A DNA stretch of 14,737 bases. Source: Maritimibacter sp. Lineage in GTDB: Bacteria; Pseudomonadota; Alphaproteobacteria; Rhodobacterales; Rhodobacteraceae. This document shows, in pieces, positions 14,223 through 14,737 of this stretch; position 1 is the first letter of the stretch, and each line of letters begins with the position of its first letter. The notes beneath the pieces are model-generated. The model was not told the DNA's origin and did no database searches. It saw only the letters and a list, made by a program, of their open reading frames with translations. Location of the stretch: positions 1 through 14,737 of the forward strand of contig DOUP01000076.1 in NCBI GenBank assembly GCA_003520545.1, given 5' to 3'. The position numbers and the translations under genes were made by a program.

Positions 14223-14737
14223 TCAGCTTCTTTTCGCAATGGAGGTCACGCTGAACGGCCTGATGGCCGGGGTGCTCTATTCGCTCGTCGCGCTGGGCTT
14301 CGTGCTTATCTTCAAAGCCTCCGGCATCTTCAACTACGCCCAAGGGGTCATGGCGCTCTTCGCCGCGCTGACTCTGGTTGGCATCCAGGACGGGCAGGTT
14401 CCGTTCAGCCACCTGATCAACGCGGTTTTCGGGACGGACGTCCACCACTTCGGGTGGCACGTCCCGGCGCTTCTCGCGATCCTGCTGACGGCGGGGGTCA
14501 TGGTGCTTTTCGCGTGGATCGTGGAGCGCTACGTGCTGCGACATCTCGTGAACCAGCCGGATATCATCCTGTTCATGGCAACCATCGGTCTCGCCTACTT
14601 CATGGAAGGCTTCGGCGACATGATGTGGGGCGCGGACATCAAGAAGCTCGACGTGGGGCTGCCGCAGGGCATCAACACTGTCATTGATGAAACCACATAC
14701 GGGTGGTTCGGCTACGGGTTCTTTATCGACAACCTCG
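14215..14737 (+). CDS. livH: Branched-chain-type ABC transporter permease (LivH-like), 5' part only
   Basis: This is an inner-membrane permease of the HAAT/LivH family. The readable 174 codons run off the window end. The start ATG is preceded by GGGAGGG four bases away. The N-terminus LLFAMEVTLNGLMAGVLYSLVALGFVLIF, read in pieces, matches the typical LivH first and second helices. It is followed by KASGIFNYAQGVMAL, the family hallmark (usually GxxNFAQGEF/LxM). Further hydrophobic segments lie at about 80-101 (LLAILLTAGVMVLFAWIVER) and 112-128. The loop between helices (about 58-78) is longer and His-containing (HHFGWH). It follows livG after a 110-base spacer with phased repeats. Downstream genes of the transporter (LivM, substrate-binding protein, LivF) are expected outside the window. 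Confidence 0.9.
   Translation, partial: MPDQLLFAMEVTLNGLMAGVLYSLVALGFVLIFKASGIFNYAQGVMALFAALTLVGIQDGQVPFSHLINAVFGTDVHHFGWHVPALLAILLTAGVMVLFAWIVERYVLRHLVNQPDIILFMATIGLAYFMEGFGDMMWGADIKKLDVGLPQGINTVIDETTYGWFGYGFFIDNL

Noticed and set aside
13187..14239. A 350-codon minus-strand frame covering livG and the phased-repeat spacer
   Set aside because: The livG sense frame has complete ABC motifs. The opposite frame has no motif or plausible start signal.

Overview
The window looks like a chromosomal segment of an alphaproteobacterium of the Rhodobacteraceae/Roseobacter type. The evidence is high GC codon use, an lspA followed by a BamF-like (DUF3035) lipoprotein gene and a pair of M16 peptidase genes, a MutL that carries endonuclease motifs, and a DUF3775 gene. 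The organism is inferred from gene content and order, not from a search. The window is densely coding and has no non-genic stretch over 300 bases. I see no rRNA, tRNA, IS element, CRISPR array or phage gene.

Layout. Left block, plus strand (1-7555): the 3' end of purH, lspA (signal peptidase II), a BamF-like lipoprotein, two tandem M16 peptidase genes that appear to split one active site between two subunits, mutL, rmuC and a small DUF3775 gene. This block mixes purine synthesis, envelope biogenesis and DNA repair. Several junctions are 4-base ATGA overlaps or near-overlaps, which suggests translational coupling. It ends at a pair of hairpins near 7586-7642 that face a convergent minus-strand gene.

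Middle block, minus strand (11072 down to 7655): a hybrid PAS/PAS/kinase/receiver sensor kinase, overlapped by an OmpR/PhoB-type response regulator, then a histidine-phosphatase-fold protein whose second catalytic His is replaced by Ser. Two hairpins lie between the last two genes.

Right block, plus strand (11310 to the window end): a FAA1-type AMP-forming acyl-CoA ligase, a LivG-type ABC ATPase overlapping it by four bases, and the start of a LivH-type permease. This looks like the front of an uptake-and-activation operon for a carboxylic acid, divergent from the two-component system. Both divergent genes appear to start with TTG. The 237-base region between them has an AT-rich core flanked by an 8-bp inverted repeat.

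The most unusual structure is in the livG-livH spacer (14122-14180). It holds five GTGCA motifs with start spacings of 11, 11, 11 and 12 bases. They also form two tandem, near-identical 7-bp stem-loops plus a smaller third one. A 41-codon reading frame spans the whole spacer and overlaps both the livG stop and the livH start.
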